Shown here: positions 9,526 through 20,217 of the stretch, piece after piece
Position numbering within the stretch: the first letter of the stretch is position 1
Layout: each line of letters opens with the position of its first letter
Source: Zarea fungicola
Lineage: Eukaryota > Ascomycota > Sordariomycetes > Hypocreales > Cordycipitaceae
Assembly: GCA_900169235.1 (NCBI GenBank)
Contig: FWCC01000201.1
Location: 1 to 64,000, forward strand
Length of the DNA: 64,000 nt
Direction of reading: 5' to 3'
The notes under the pieces: model-generated
Database searches by the model: none
What the model was told of the DNA's origin: nothing
Seen by the model: only the letters and a program-made list of their open reading frames with translations
Program-made: the position numbers and the translations under genes

Positions 9526-12300
9526 GATGAATATCGCAAGACGAAGTTTGAAAGAATAAAGCTGTACTTGTTGGTAGTTGGGCAACCTTGATGAACTACG
9601 AGAGAAATATAGGCAGATTGTGTCCTTTAGTAGTATTCGTATGTCGCGGCGTAGAAGTCGGCTGATTAAACATGACGCTGAGATGCACTGCTTACTCCAA
9701 CAAGCTTAACTGACAAGAGAGAAGTATCGTAATATCTTATATAAGAGTCTAAATAAAGCCTAATTGATGGCTAATTTTAGACTTACAAGTTCTACATGTG
9801 CAGTCTAGCTATTTAGCTACTTTTAGATAGCCCCATCTAAGCTATGAATAGCTCTGCCATAAACTCGTGAGAGATTAAAACATTTCAGAGTAGCTTTATT
9901 TAAAGGCTGGGCAGTGCAGAAAACGAGAATACAATGTATGCTTGATGTCAGTTATTCCAAATTCACATGGCGACACGCCGAGCTTAATGGTTACCCGCTT
10001 AACGGCTACCCGCTTACTGGTTACCCGCTTACTGGTTCCCGGCTTACTGGTTCCTGGCCAACTGGGTACCCGATTCACAGGTTCCATACGTTTTATTTAT
10101 TTATTGATTTATTATCATTATCATTATTAATTATACACCCTGTTGACCTAGGCAGGTCATAGGGTCCTTCAATCTATGGAATGGGGGGAAGAACTGGGCG
10201 AGGCCCATGGGAAAACCCCCCGTCTACGGGTGTAATACGGTGTATACAAAAAGGTGCAGTACGTGGGAAAAAACAGCTGCCTGCTGCAGCTCCGTCGCTC
10301 CTTTTGGGCTTCTTCAGCGCTCTTCAGCGCCTGCGCCGGGGTGAGTAGGCCCGGACAAGAGCCTGGGTACCTACGTGTTGAGCGAAGCGGTGCTCCTGCC
10401 TGTCTGGGTCAGTCGCCGAGGCGCGGGGGACTACCGGCGGACTCGGGTGTTTCTGGAGGGGGATTTATTCATTTATTAATTTATTCATTCATAGAATGTC
10501 GCCACCCGACTTCAGGTGGCTATGCTGCGTGCAAAAATATACAAAATGCGGATCAGTCGCTCTTGCGGGAAAACTGTGCTTGTCAGGCTGCTCCTACAAG
10601 AGAGATTCCTCCGTGCCAATCGACGGGACTTATGGCTGCGCTTTGCCTACAGTTATTCTATCTGTGCTTTCTCTGAACTTGTCAGGCCCTTTCCCAAACC
10701 CTCCTGAACTTCTAGATGACCAATGGCACTCATCTACGCTGGTGAATAAAGTACAGTGGACAGGATTGCTTAAAGTTGTTCTAATAATCCCGTCCCTATG
10801 ATCTTTTTGCTACATGCACTGCGGCTGATCGGCCATGGAGAATGCATTCAAGATCAACGTATGGATATTAAACTACCCACATCTTCTATTGTTCTTCTAT
10901 CCAGGCTCTGAATTCAAGTAGGATGCGCCATATAGTCCAAGGTCTACAGCCACACTAGTATTTATCTATTTTGGCTCTAGTAATGGCATAGAGGTACGCA
11001 CTTGCTCCGATCTTGCCCTAGAGCTGACAGAGCAGACAGGCGTTTGTTGCTACGGTCTCCATCTTCTCTCAATAGTGTCCCCACCAGAGTCTAGTAGCTA
11101 TGAGGATGCCTAGTTAGCGGCAAGATAGAGAGAGACTCCTGGATAGTAGGCGGAGAGCATGTGTGCTGTGACAACCAATGCAGACCTTGCCTGCCAGTTG
11201 CCGAATCTCCGGCACGCTTGGCATGGCTGTTGCGGTTATTAACTTGACTGATCAAGCAAACGTATCTATCGAAGCTCAATCGCGGCTACAGGCCTCCCTC
11301 CGTCTTTGAACACCGTGGACGCCAGCAGCCTGCCACGGATATGACAAGTCAGGAACCCAACAGCTAATACAAATAATTCCTCTTGTTGCTAATGATATGT
11401 GAATAAAAGTTTCCTCCTCCGTCAATAGCCAAGTTCTTTTCGAATATCATTAAGTCGCCAATCGCAGATTTGTTAAGAGTACCCCCCTTCAGCCCGAGCA
11501 AGGCCAGCTTGACCAGGAACGTTCTCGCGTATATACCAGCAACGGCACCGATAAAGTGCACACCGCGGTGGGTCGGAGTTCGGCTTTATTGACATAAGGT
11601 GCTGTTTAGTTCCGCCAATCAGCTGTTGTGGCTCGTTGAGCTGTTGTTTGGTGCTGTTCTCTCCATATTTGCTCTCGACGGCGTGTCCATGTACACTTTG
11701 CCACTTCGTGGTTTGCTTGTGTGACTATATGTACGGATTTTAACTTAAAATAGTGACTACAAATAAACAAAACTTACCGTCTGCTTCATGGGCATGTCGT
11801 TTATAGGCCAGAGCCGCTGTGGAATCTAAACGCTCTATAGACAGATGTCTCTAAACGAGCATTTCAAACCATGTTAACGCTCCGTGTCTGTGATGATGCG
11901 TTATACGGCGCATAGGACAAAGAAGTCCCAACAGAAGCTTACGCAAATACAATAAGATACCTCCGTATTGCCGGACAGTAAATTTCCTGCCCTTCACCAG
12001 CCACAGACTAAAGTAGTGATCAAAATTATCGATTTGTAGCATAAGCACCCAGCTGAATGATGCTAAGATGAGTTAATGAAGTTCATGACAGAGGAGGCAT
12101 CAGATTGGATCTTTGGAAGAAATAATTTTTGCCAAGGAATACTTTGGACACGAATCAAGCTTGTTGTGCAACTTCACGCTACATCGTAATGCCACTCGCT
12201 CTGTAAACAGGTCACGTGGATCACCCGCAGAACTAATACAGAAAATTGAATAGTAACGCTCGTAGTTCATAGTTACAGGACTCCCAGCGGCGAGAAGTGT
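9526..12300. other. Gene-poor AT-rich stretch with repeats
   Basis: No intact protein gene is recognised. It holds a 15-bp tandem repeat (9989-10078) and two T/A-rich simple stretches (about 10086-10135 and 10464-10495), each bordering GC-richer sequence. Minus-strand frames near 11364-11561 and 11851-12048 have no recognisable domains. The GC-rich islands with A/T tails could be truncated 3' ends of LINE-like elements, but I could not confirm this. Confidence 0.4.
9989..10078. repeat. 15-bp tandem repeat, 6 units
   Basis: Six consecutive 15-bp units based on GGTTACCCGCTTACT, the last two more diverged. On the plus strand one frame reads as a pentapeptide repeat (GYPLT-like). No start, signal or longer gene is attached to it. 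Confidence 0.85.
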
Positions 12301-12722
12301 TTACTTCCAGCAGAACGCCGTCCCCTGCCTGCCAGTCCAATCCTGGCAGCACTTGACAAAAAAGCCGGAGTCCAGACAGTTCGTGCCATGCGCCGAGCAC
12401 TTGAAAGAAGCATTAGTAAATCATTGCTTAGGGCCAGTAGCGCCCACCCACCTGATGGTTCTTGCCAGGTCCAGCGCCATTGCCCAAACCAATTTGAGGC
12501 CCGCAGGCTCCGTTGCTCCTATACGAAAAGTCACAACAGGTCTGGGTGGCATCGGCATAAAAGATTGATCCGTCTGCCGACTGGCATTTACAATTTTCTC
12601 CAGCCAGGGCCCTGACAATCAAGATGCATTAGCATTTAATAAAGTAGCTGCGGAGCCTTTTGGCAAGGAACATACGTTGCAGCCAAAGCTAGGGCAAGAA
12701 ACTGCGCAAGTCGTGAGGGCAT
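12301..12722 (-). CDS. Cysteine-rich small secreted protein
   Basis: Three exons are inferred: 12676-12722, 12452-12611 and 12301-12399, with introns GTATGT...CAG (64 bp) and GTGGGT...AAG (52 bp, containing a CTAAT branch site). All join in frame to give 101 residues. Exon 1 encodes a signal peptide (MPSRLAQFLALALAA). The mature protein of about 80 residues has ten cysteines in the order C-x-C, CC, C, C, C, CC, C, enough for five disulfides. The CC doublets and short spacing fit the fungal small cysteine-rich secreted class, which includes many effectors. No unspliced frame shows it, so a simple gene finder would miss it. The target is unknown. Confidence 0.7.
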
Positions 12723-15352
12723 TTTGGAAAGTGAGGATGCGTAATGACTTGATTGCTCTTTCGTTGAGTAATTAGATTTCTAGAGTATATATCTGGGCGA
12801 AGTAGTGCTTTATTTATACTCGGATAAGAAGCATCAAGACTAACAAGTTGGGAAAATTGCTAGCAAGAACTTGGCGGTCTACTATGAGACGTAATGCCTA
12901 GTTGCTGACATCAGTTTAGGTATTTGATGACCAGGGGCAAAATATGCCGTGGAGAACCTTCAAGTACCGAAACCGAAGCTCGGTCCGGGCCATTTGCGTA
13001 TCGTTTTTCATCTAGACTCAAGAAGCTCCGGATTAAGTTTAAAAGTAGCCTTTTTTGGTGGTTCGTAGAACGGCTTTGATAGCGCCAAGCTGCTGCACAA
13101 AGCCCTTGCTTGACCGGTACTACCATTACAGGGATGTAATAAGGGTTTAGTGCTCATTCTTTGTGATTTGTGCCCAAGTTGGGACTGAGGCATCGGGGTT
13201 TGCCAAGGCCGCTGGGAGCGTTAGCATCACATATTCGTATTACATTTGCAGGGGTACGGCCACAATTTACAAGCTCTTCGGTCACCTACGATACTGAGCA
13301 CATCGGAATAAATTCTTGTGAGGTCTCTGTAGAGCCGTCGACACCGCTTGATACTCGAAACAGTTGGGTCCATACTCTTTCCCGCGTCCGCTGCCGCACG
13401 ACAGCCCGGAGTTTGCCGGTGTATATACTTTATTATTTAATCGGCAGGTCAGCTGATTGATGAAACAGCAAAGCTATTACCTGCTCACCAGCTTAAATCT
13501 TGATTTCATGGCAAGGGCAGAGAATGGGTGGGGGCGGTTAGAACTTGGTTCCAAACTTCGATGGGATCATGGCTACGATGTTGACCAAGACTACCCACGC
13601 AGTGCAGGATTGATGGCCTCGTCGCCAGCAGACATTGCAACTGAGGTCAAGTAGCTAGTGCAGCTCGACAAGATGGAACAGGACAAGTTTTGCCACGGGC
13701 ATGAGAGACCAGTCCTTGCACTTGACGTTGGCACATTGTATTTGTATAGCTGCTTAAAACCTCAATCTTTACTATTTGCGTCTGGCAACTTTGATAGCTA
13801 AGCTCAGCTACCAACATTCTCTGCCTTGCTGATATGGCTCGATGAGGATTTGGGGCAACGAAATCAAGACAGATACAACGAGGGTGTGCCAAGCTACTGC
13901 ACCGTGATATAAGCACATACACTCTGTATACGATCATTGGCTAGATTTTGTTCGTGAAATTGATAAGCCTGACACTACGTTCGACTCAATTTACCAAGGT
14001 CGGTTCATTTCATCTAGCCATACCGATGACTGGGGATTCGTGGGATTTGGGCCTGTAGCCACCAAAGGGTTACGCTGTTGCGCACTGTACTGACACAATG
14101 TAACTCTCCTTTAACTCAACTCCGCAATTAACAGGTTTCTCTGCGGCGGAAAATTGATCGACCAAGTACTCGGGACTGCCTAGTTCGGTGTGCCGGCAGT
14201 CGAAGCGCTGAACCCTCTGCTAGTACCAAGTTTCCCATTTCTTGGGATTTTTAGAGGAGAAAGCGAGAGGGATGCCGAAACATGACAAGAGAATTGACAG
14301 CCCAGACAACGACTGCTTGACTAGTGTCGATTCCGGTGTCTCGTCTGGCATGTTGCGCAGCACCTCCCTGGAACTAGGGTCTCCATCCCGCGACACACCA
14401 AAGCATGCAAGATGACCAGTCACAGCTGCCCAGCCACCTGTCACTGAAGATTCGAGGGCTAACTAGTGCGTTGTGTCATATTTTAGGCAAAGTGTCTCTC
14501 TGCTGGGGCAACTTGTGGTGTCGCCTGGTTCCGTTCCTGACGTGTCTCAGTTCTGCAATGGTCTTCAGCAATCCATCCCATCCCTTCCGTATCCGGCGCA
14601 ACGCAGCTGCAGTTCCTGGGGCTAGACGTGGCACCTTTTGCGATTCCATTTTCTTCAATGGACATTGGGGAGGCATACTCCGAAAGACGCTTTGGCGGCC
14701 CACGGCATGGAAATCCGGAGCACAAAGTGCGTTGCTCGCGCCACTGGGGCAACTGTCTCACTCAGTGAGACAAACAACCAAGCTCACGTCGGAATGATTC
14801 TCTACGCGCGCTCGGCTCGGTCTTCTTTCGTGCTATGTTTAAGGAGTAAAAAGGTTATTTTCATGGACAAACCACTTCCTCGCCAGCCTCAGATTGAAAT
14901 GCCGATTCATTTGTTCACTTGAGACAGCCCGTGGTCGCAGCTTTTGCAACAATATGAGCAGGAATAGCTCAGAGGGGCTGACTCTTTATTGAGTCCATTT
15001 AATTAGTCGCTCAACAATGGAAATGACCTGGAAAAGGCAATTGGCATGCCATGGAAGCGTGGCGGTTCCGTAATACATTTAAATGGAGTCGTCCCCGAAG
15101 CGTCAAGTAGAGATGCATATGGAGCTGCTACTGTGGAATGCAAACAGACGAGCCGAGTGGAAATAATGTCTGGGATCAACTAGACCCAGACCAACACTGG
15201 AATGTGCGACAATTGGGGCCTCTGTAGGGATGTAGGTATATATGCCAAATACCCCTTCGTCATCACAGCCTCACTTATCAGCCCGTTCGCCCATAAGTTA
15301 CCAGATTTAAGCAACCCTACTTCCATCATCAACGCAAACCTCGGCCGTCCCA
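12723..15352. other. Gene-poor stretch holding a phosphomannose isomerase fragment
   Basis: Apart from the isomerase fragment at 13604-13700, no feature is recognised. Open frames at 13170-13460, 14220-14444 and 14405-14797 have no domain, no supporting splice partners and mixed composition. A TATA-like GTATATATG lies near 15236, about 115 bp before the next gene. Confidence 0.4.
13604..13700 (+). pseudogene. Mutated fragment of the phosphomannose isomerase gene
   Basis: About 97 bp match positions 5588-5692 of the isomerase gene in this window (GGCCTCGTCGCCAGCAGAC is identical). Differences include CAG to TAG (stop), CTGGTG to CTAGTG, GACGTT to GACATT and AAGACGG to AAGATGG. Most are C-to-T or G-to-A transitions at CpA or CpG, as expected of repeat-induced point mutation or deaminated CpG. 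The copy ends abruptly on both sides and has no promoter or intron. Confidence 0.85.
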
Positions 15353-15947
15353 ATGAAGTTTGCTATTGCCGTTGCATGCCTGGCAGGCGCTGTCGCTGCC
15401 TCTCCAGTGAGTACTGGCAACGACGGCGACTGAATATGCCTGCATGTCCCGTCGCACGCAACACCGTAAACTTGTTTACTGATGGATCTTTTTGTGCTAG
15501 ATGCAAGCGAGAGCTGAACAGGCAGAGCAGGCTCAGCAGGCTGCGCCGAGCGGGGGTTTCCTTAGCAACATCTTCGACCAAGGAGCGTGCTTTGTCGGCG
15601 GTTTCTTGGGCAGCCAAAACCCGAACTGCAAAGGTGCTACTGCCAACCCAGGGAAGCCCAACTTCATCGGCGAGATCTTCGACGCCGGGGCGTGCATTGT
15701 CAGCGGCTTCATTGGCGGCGGGAACCCCAACTGCGGCAAGGGCAAGGGCAACAGCTCTTCCGGCGCGGATTACACTTTCAACTACAACACCGACAAAAAC
15801 GGAGTCGTCAAATTGGTGATTACAATAACGAAGGGTGGTAAGCAGTGCCCGTATTCTTTCATACCCGCCGAGGGCCTGGACCTTAAGGTATTCATATCGA
15901 CGGCCGGTGAGGAATGCGTCAAGGGCACCAACTCGTTAAACGTTTAG
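15353..15947 (+). CDS. Secreted protein with a duplicated 26-residue cysteine motif
   Basis: Two exons, 15353-15406 and 15501-15947, give 166 residues. Exon 1 is a signal peptide (MKFAIAVACLAGAVAAS); the 94-bp intron begins directly after it. After a Gln/Ala-rich linker come two adjacent copies of the motif F-x(3)-IFD-x-GAC-x-V-x-GF-x-G-x(2)-NPNC (about residues 38-63 and 73-98). A Gly/Ser hinge follows, then a C-terminal domain of about 65 residues with two cysteines (KQC and EEC). It is probably extracellular. I do not recognise the family; the internal duplication and signal peptide suggest a surface-active or effector-like protein. It is the third secreted-protein gene of this island. Confidence 0.75.
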
Positions 15948-16108
15948 CGGCTGTTCCTCATTTACCGCGGAATAACTGGGTTTTCATTGAAAATTGGGGT
16001 AGAAAATAGCGGTATAATAATACATTTCATCACACCAAGGTCACAAATTACTTGCTTTTCGCTCCCCGCTTTCTTCTCCTACTCAACACCTAGTTTTCGG
16101 CTCATCTT

Positions 16109-17304
16109 TCAGGTTTTAATTGGGCCAGTTTCAGACCGTTGATGAAACTCATACAAGCGCTCTGTCCAGTCGTATACATAGTCGTGCTTAAAGCCGCGCG
16201 CGTGGCAAACGTTTCTGAACAGCCGGCGAAGATAACTGTAGTTGGGCATCTGCCCGTACCGCAGACCCTTCACATGATCCATATACTTGACAAACTCCTT
16301 TGGAAGGCCGCGGCAGAGCGACTTGCTGCTCACGGCCTTTTTCACAGCGCAAATTGCCTTGAGATCAGCAAGCGAGTAGTCGCGCTGACTGGATCGCTGC
16401 CACGGAAGTGAGCCCTTGATCAAGTGCACCAAAGAATAGCCCAAAGCCTCCAGATCGTCGGCGAATGATTGCGCTGTAGTATCCGCATGTTAGTTATTTA
16501 AAAGAGCAAGATTGGTACCAGGACGACGGGGGAGGGGGAGGACTCACGCCGAAACTCATGGGCAGCAAGTGGTGCATATGGAGGCGTGCCTACAAAATCA
16601 TCCAGTGTTTTCGAACCACCCTCTGGGTCAAACTTGCGTGTTATGCCAAAGTCGATTTGATATGCCACGTTGGCATGCTTACCGTGGCCCATGAGAAGGT
16701 TTTCCATCTTGACGTCGCCGTGTACATAGCCTTTGCGATGCATGTACGCGAGCCGCGCAATGGCCTGATCGGCAACCATGAGCACTGTCTTGAGTGAGAG
16801 AGATCTCTTGCAGTATAAAAACAGGTCCAAGAGCGAGGGGCCGAGTCTCTCGTAGACGAGGATGCTATAGTCATCTTCCTGGCCGCACCAAATCAGCTCG
16901 GGAAAGCCGCTTCTTCTTCCGCCGTGTAAGGCCCTGCAAGTGTCAGCTTCAGCTTCTACCTTTTCGTGTGTCCTACGTTGCAATTTGACAGCAACTTCCC
17001 TGTCTGAGCCAAGGATGTGTCCTAAATGGCAAAATGGAGGTTAGCAGATGATTGCGTGGTCGGAGGATGGGGATTGGTGGTGGGTTTGGATGCTTACCAG
17101 CGTAGACCGCACCATATCCGCCAGCGCCGATTAAGTAGTCTAAACAGAACTGGTCGTTGATGATGACATTTAACTTGAAAAAGGTCAGTGAGTTTCAAGC
17201 TTTAGGGAAAGGGTATTCACTACTTTTGGGTCTGTGGATTGATCTGACTGCGTCGTTGTGATGGAGTGCGTCTTTAGGTCGGTTGTACGTTGACGCAGAC
17301 GCAT
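16109..17304 (-). CDS. Casein-kinase-1-like protein kinase, module copy 1
   Basis: Four exons (17224-17304, 17098-17173, 16548-17021, 16109-16473) join in phases 0, 1, 1 and give 331 residues. Kinase landmarks: glycine loop IGAGGYGAVYAG, Lys65 in VAVK, catalytic-loop Asp155 in YVHGDVKMEN, DFG at 176-178, and the CK1-specific DDLEALGYSLVHLIKGSLPW segment followed by a C-lobe like that of CK1. The HRD arginine is replaced by Gly (HGD), so the activation-loop pocket is altered, but the Lys, Asp and DFG needed for catalysis are present. Exon 1 is 27 residues here and only 2 in copy 2; the other introns occupy equivalent sites. It is divergent from the large gene at 18002, with about 700 bp between the starts. 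Substrates are unknown. Confidence 0.85.
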
Positions 17305-18001
17305 TGTGTCTGGGATTTGATGGAGTGGAGGAATTAGTCCTGGTTTGAATGTACGTGGAGCAGTAAACGCCAATTTTGGGTAGGAGATGAGTTTAGGAAG
17401 GAGATGCTTATCGACAGAGTCATCATCAAATGGATGAGCCTTGCCTAATATAGCTTACAAGAAGAGGGCAATACTGTGCCTGGCACGTTATACTTTCACA
17501 TTGGACATGAAAATGGCAAAGAGACAGGTAAAGAAATTGAATAATTACATTGAAGAAAGGATACTCTAGCAAAGGAAATGTTAGCATCTTGGTGTGTACT
17601 GGACGACATTTGCCAAAGCCAGCAAGACGACAAAAGGCGAGCAATAGAAGGGAAACAATGTGAGGCGAACAAGAATATAAAGCAAGAAGCTGTAAATTAA
17701 AGGATTAAGGGGGCGCAAAGAAACTGAAATGTTTGGAACGTGAAAGAACAAAGCATGGATCGGACACAGTCAGTGCGTCTCGTGCCTTTTGTCTTTCTTT
17801 GTGTTTGTCTTTGGCGCGCTGCGCGGTGTGCCCAGATGGCGGTGGTTCCCATTTCTCTACATAAAGGAAGATGCTGGGTATCCCGCACCAAAAAAATGCC
17901 CGACATAGGAATCACTCCAACGCAAAGAGTTTCCGACTGTGGTCTTTGCCAGTTCCAAGTTGCCAGTTTCTCTAGCACAACCAATACACCAAAGGCCTGC
18001 C
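17305..18001. promoter_or_regulatory. Shared intergenic region of divergent module copy 1
   Basis: 697 bp separate the two divergent start codons, so both promoters must lie here and could be co-regulated. No gene is seen inside. I could not identify specific binding sites with confidence. Confidence 0.4.
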
Positions 18002-19930
18002 ATGGCTGGCCTTTCCTCGAAGCGATCCCGCCAGATTGACGGCCCAGGATCAGATTCGTCAACAGAAAAGAGGGTGAAACTTGAATCATATGGCCATCTT
18101 GAGAATGGAAATGTGCCTATGTTTACTGCCAACCCTGAGGCAACCGCCGACACTGGACCTGAGTCCGCTGCACCGAAGACTGAGCCGCACGAACTCAGCC
18201 GCGTTTTACAGCAAGGTGACATGCCATCACTGAGCAATGACCCCAAGTCAATTGACGCCCTGAAGTCCGAGCCTGTTGCAGCAAAGATGGAGAACGAGTC
18301 AAGTGGCTTATTGGAGGCAGGTGGTGTGCCACTGCTTCATCGCGCCGCCGAGTCAAATGGCGTCCTAGGATCCAAACTCCCTGCAGCAAAGGTGGAGGAA
18401 CCGGAACCAAGCAGCAGGCCGAAACGAGCAGAATTTGCTGTGATGGATGCCACTGAAGGCTTTGCGTTGATTGCACCACAGTCGGAGAATCTTGAGCGAG
18501 ATAATGAGACCAAACGAAGCACCACTCCGGTTGCAGAAAAGGCCACCCCATGGTACAGGTACATCTTGGGAGCCAAGCTTCTTGCACGACAGAGGGAGCA
18601 ACTCGAACCGGGTAACACACCGGCACTAGATGATGTCCATGAATTACGGACCGTCGCCCAGCGAGGTGATGGCCGCGGATCAAGGGCCATGCCTGAGCCA
18701 GGTCAGCCTCCCAAGCCCTCGCCAAGTCAACCTCCCGAGCCAAGTCAATCTCCCCAGCCCGAGATGCTCCCTCTTAGCGAGGAGGCCTTGGAACGATTGA
18801 AGCAGCAGCCACTGCCTCGAGCACCACGGCCAGAGGGCCCGAAACCGACAGACATTGCTCGCTTTGCAAGAAACGGGGGCCCAAACCTGAGGCTCATCAG
18901 AGCGGTAAGAAAAAAAAGAATTTGGAAGTTTTGCGTTGCATCTAGAAATCGCTAACCAGGTGTTGTTACGCAGGATGTGCAAACCCCTCCGCAACCTCTG
19001 GTACGTGGCGGGCGACGCAACTGGGCCTTTAGCGAGGAGCACATTGACCCTGTACTCTTTTGCAGCAGAATCTATCCAATTGGCTACAACTTCCCCCTCG
19101 GACCTGTGCCGGTGGGCCTTGACAAGGACAGGGAGAAGCTCCTCGACCCCACGGCGTCCTTTTCAGGCCAGGACCTCGCGACGGCTGCCGATTTCGAACA
19201 CTTCAAGCTCGAGAACACGCCCCCCGACGGCCGTCCCGTGGTGCTGGCCAATATTGCCAGGATCCTCACGGGTTACGGCAAGCCGGCGTGCCGGAGGGGC
19301 GGGGGCGTCGCCTTCACCAACATGACGCCGCTCGGGAGGACGAGCGTGCCCGCGCCGGACTACTACGACACCGTGGGCCCGATGGAGCTGGACCAGTGGG
19401 CGCTGCGGGCGCTGAGCTGGGAGATTGCGCCCACGGCGGACCAGACGATGCCCGTCGCGCCCAACTTCTTCCTCGAGGTGCGCGACGCCGATGGGAAGGG
19501 CCGGGACGGGGAGACGGCGGCGCGGACAAGGTCGTATCTGGACGGCGCGTACGGGGCGCGGGCGATGCACGCGCTGTACAACTTTGGCCGGCCCGAGCGC
19601 ATCTGCGACGAGAGGGCGAGGACGTTTACGGCGACGTTTGAGGCGGGCACGGGACTGCTCGAGATTTACTGCCACCACGTCGTCGAGCTGCCGCGGGACA
19701 GGGGGGACAAGGAAGGGGTGCTCGAGTTCCACACGACGTTCCTCTGGGGCCTGACGCTGACGGCCAGCCTGAATGCGTTTGTCATGGGCGTCGGCATTTT
19801 TCGCAATGTGCGGGAGATGGCGCGCAGGAAGAGGACTCAGCTGGTGAACGAGGCGAATGTCAGGGCCTTGCATGTGTATGCGGCGAGGAATGGTCAAGTC
19901 GGCCGGCCGGTTGGGGAGGACCGCGTATGA
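18002..19930 (+). CDS. Large PD-(D/E)XK-like fungal protein, module copy 1
   Basis: Two exons, 18002-18904 and 18974-19930, give 619 residues. The N-terminal half is disordered and contains about three imperfect 33-36-residue repeats (K-x-E...LE-x-G-x-V/M-P..., residues about 22-130), then a Pro/Ser/Gln stretch. The intron follows a conserved IARFARNGGPNLRLIR segment. The C-terminal domain carries PDYYD (about 429) and PNFFLEVR (about 462-471), then GARAMHALYNFG. That pattern (P-D, about 40 residues, E-x-K) is shared with module copy 2 and with a common uncharacterised fungal family, and resembles a PD-(D/E)XK nuclease core. Here the last catalytic residue reads Arg instead of Lys, so activity may be lost or changed. 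The nuclease assignment is inference. Confidence 0.7.
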
Positions 19931-20217
19931 TGATAGAGCTTCCTCCTAGTTGGAATTTAAAGCGATTTTTTCAGCTTTTACCTTGTTTTTTGTTCCCTTT
20001 AATTCTTTTGCTGCGTTATGGCACTGGCGTTGGGAGATCTGTAGGCTATCCTTGGCTCAACCGATTGAATGGCAAGTTGTGATGAGAAATTCCGAACAAA
20101 ATTCGAAATAAATTAAACATAAACCCGTATTGTAATTAAATAATTGGGTCGATTAATTGGTCTCAAGCAAGACAATGTTAAATCATCTCCACGTGCTCAA
20201 TCTGGCAAGTCTGTCTT

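Noticed and set aside
9989..10078. CRISPR-like array
   Set aside because: Units are contiguous 15-bp tandem repeats with no spacers, in a eukaryotic genome.
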